Below are positions 4,413 through 5,945 of a DNA stretch of 5,945 nucleotides, in pieces. Source of the DNA: Lachnospiraceae bacterium (lineage in GTDB: Bacteria > Bacillota_A > Clostridia > Lachnospirales > Lachnospiraceae). The position numbers and the translations under genes are program-made. Each line of letters starts with the position of its first letter. Positions within the stretch are counted from its first letter, which is position 1. The stretch covers positions 1 through 5,945 of the forward strand of contig JAFZKM010000252.1 in assembly GCA_017553665.1 (NCBI GenBank), in the 5' to 3' direction. A model generated the notes under the pieces. The model saw only the letters and a list, made by a program, of their open reading frames with translations, was not told where the DNA came from and ran no database searches.

Positions 4413-5945
4413 ATGAAAATACTTGAAAAGATACTTGATTATATAAAAAAGAACAGGGTCAAATGCATCATAGCGGCCGCGGTCGTACTTGTGCTGATCC
4501 TGATGTTCGTGGGGTTCAAGACCTTGGTAAAGGTCGGAAATCCCAAATATTTCTACAACTACATGCATGATACGGCCGGAAGCCTCGACGTTGTATATAA
4601 CGCGTCGGCGACCGAGGGAGCGGACCGCACGAACGCCTACTGCACCGAGGAGACCGATCCCGCGGCGCATAAGGTGGTCGAGAAGCTGAGAGTTGACGGT
4701 CAGCCTGTCAGCGCGGTCTGGAGAGCCGAGCAGATCGATTTCTCCTACGATTTCGCGACGGGGCTTTCGGGAGTCAAGGGACTTCTCACATTCCGCGGCA
4801 ATTATACGAGAACGATGACTTCGGTCGGGAACGCCGCGATAGAGAACGAGAAATTCACTTCGGGCAGCTGGACCTATTCGACCGGTAAGGTGCTGAAGTC
4901 GAACGGAGTCGATTACTGGTCGGGCAACGGCTGGACCGGACAGCCCGTTATCGTGCGCTGGGACGAGGACGTGAAGAAGACGATGAACCTCTTTGATTCA
5001 GCGAAGAACAAGAAGGGGCTCACCGAGGTCATTTACCCCGGCATGGACGGATGCATACATTTCCTCGACATCGAGACGGGCGAGGAGACGAGGCCCACGA
5101 TCTATGTCGGCATGACGTTCAAGGGCACCGCGTCGCTATATCCCGACGGAACACCGCTGCTTTTCTGCGGTTCGGGTGACGCGCAGACCGGACAGTTCGG
5201 CGAGAATGTCTGCCAGCGCTTCTACATTTACAGCCTGATCGACGGCAGCCTGCTCTATGAGGGCGGCTATAATGACGATTTCGCGCCGAGGACATGGCAC
5301 GCTTACGATTCATCGCCGGTCATCGATCCCGTGACCGACACATTGATCCAGCCCGGCGAGAACGGCGTCATTTACACGATGCGCCTGAACACGCAGTATG
5401 ACAGGGCGACGGGGGCCCTGAGTATCGCGCCTTCGGAGTTCATCGATTACACATTTACGATCGAGGGCAAGTATTCGCAGAGCGGATATCTTTGGGGCAG
5501 CGAGTGCAGCGCGGCGGTCTGCGGCGGATATCTCTACATCGGGGACAATGCCGGTACCTTCTACTGCCTCGACCTGAACACGATGAAGATGGTCTGGGTT
5601 CAGGAGCTGAACGAGGATATCAATTCTTCGCCGATCTTTGAGGCGGAGGGCTCGAATAAATACGTTTACATCGCGACGACGCTTAAGTACAACTACAATT
5701 CGCACAGCATGGGCGAGGCGGCGATCTACAAGATCAACGCGATGAACGGAAGCATTGTCTGGAAGAAGCCTTACGAGGTTCACACGGTCAAGGGCTACGC
5801 GGGAGGCGTGCTCTCGACGGGAGTTCCCGGAAGCGGCATCGTGTCGGATTACATTTTCTATTCGGTATCGAAGCTGCCCGAGATCGAGGGAGGAATGCTC
5901 GTGGCGCTGAACAGGCACACGGGCAAGGAAGAGTGGACGCTCGAC
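4413..5945 (+). CDS. Membrane-anchored PQQ-like beta-propeller protein, 3'-partial
   Basis: The frame is open from ATG 4413 to the right edge, 511 codons with no stop, so the C-terminus is missing. AAGGA (4399-4403), overlapping the radA stop, lies 9 bases before the start. Residues 1-17 are basic (IKKNRVK) and residues 18-36 form one hydrophobic helix with no signal-peptidase site evident, so it is probably a signal anchor with the rest outside the cell. The later part has PQQ/quinoprotein-type blades: LYIGDNAGTFYCLDLNTMKMVW (about 374-395), AIYKINAMNGSIVW (437-450) and MLVALNRHTGKEEW (495-508), each ending in the typical G-x-x-x-W-type turn. Upstream segments such as GLLTFRGNYTR and GNGWTGQPVIVRWDED probably form earlier blades. 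No vicinal cysteine pair as in true PQQ dehydrogenases is seen, so a scaffold or binding role is more likely than enzyme activity. The 13-base gap suggests cotranscription with radA. Its function is unknown. Confidence 0.88.
   Translation, partial: MKILEKILDYIKKNRVKCIIAAAVVLVLILMFVGFKTLVKVGNPKYFYNYMHDTAGSLDVVYNASATEGADRTNAYCTEETDPAAHKVVEKLRVDGQPVSAVWRAEQIDFSYDFATGLSGVKGLLTFRGNYTRTMTSVGNAAIENEKFTSGSWTYSTGKVLKSNGVDYWSGNGWTGQPVIVRWDEDVKKTMNLFDSAKNKKGLTEVIYPGMDGCIHFLDIETGEETRPTIYVGMTFKGTASLYPDGTPLLFCGSGDAQTGQFGENVCQRFYIYSLIDGSLLYEGGYNDDFAPRTWHAYDSSPVIDPVTDTLIQPGENGVIYTMRLNTQYDRATGALSIAPSEFIDYTFTIEGKYSQSGYLWGSECSAAVCGGYLYIGDNAGTFYCLDLNTMKMVWVQELNEDINSSPIFEAEGSNKYVYIATTLKYNYNSHSMGEAAIYKINAMNGSIVWKKPYEVHTVKGYAGGVLSTGVPGSGIVSDYIFYSVSKLPEIEGGMLVALNRHTGKEEWTLD

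Noticed and set aside
4350..4670. A minus-strand open frame across the radA and beta-propeller junction
   Set aside because: It covers two real plus-strand gene ends and a good ribosome site, and its protein has no recognisable domain.
5310..5918. A 202-codon open frame on the minus strand
   Set aside because: It lies wholly within the beta-propeller gene, has shadow-like composition rich in R, V, H and D, and has no recognisable domain.

Overview
The window looks like a chromosomal segment from a Gram-positive anaerobe of the Clostridia (Bacillota), perhaps a carbohydrate-degrading Lachnospiraceae-like gut or rumen bacterium. This is an inference. It rests on a RadA of normal Gram-positive layout, a GH127-type plant-arabinan enzyme, a stand-alone LytTR regulator, strong GGAGG-type ribosome sites, and G+C-rich coding sequence with frequent AGG arginine codons beside AT-rich promoter DNA. 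No mobile element, CRISPR array, tRNA or rRNA was seen, and no stretch over 300 bases lacks a gene.

Layout. (1) Bases 3-1343, plus strand: the C-terminal two thirds or so of a GH127 beta-L-arabinofuranosidase, whose start lies outside the window. (2) Bases 1333-2825, minus strand: a two-gene unit. A 148-aa LytTR DNA-binding protein (2379-2825) is followed after 26 bases by a 339-aa protein with two membrane helices, a coiled coil and a large predicted external domain (1333-2352). The last gene overlaps the 3' end of the GH127 gene by 11 bases, tail to tail. (3) Bases 2826-3037: a 212-bp divergent control region with a candidate promoter in each direction, three different short direct repeats, a small stable hairpin in the lytTR leader and a symmetric -10 element. 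(4) Bases 3038 to the right edge, plus strand: complete radA, then 13 bases later a membrane-anchored PQQ-type beta-propeller protein that runs off the window. It is open for 511 codons.

How the parts may work together. The LytTR regulator has no receiver domain and is paired with a membrane protein of unknown family. This resembles the two-gene LytTR regulatory systems such as HdrRM and BrsRM of Streptococcus mutans, in which the membrane partner restrains the DNA-binding protein. That is the most interesting idea in the window. The repeats between lytTR and radA are candidate operators for self-control and possibly for the radA transcript. The GH127 gene appears to belong to a separate carbohydrate-use unit that starts upstream of the window.
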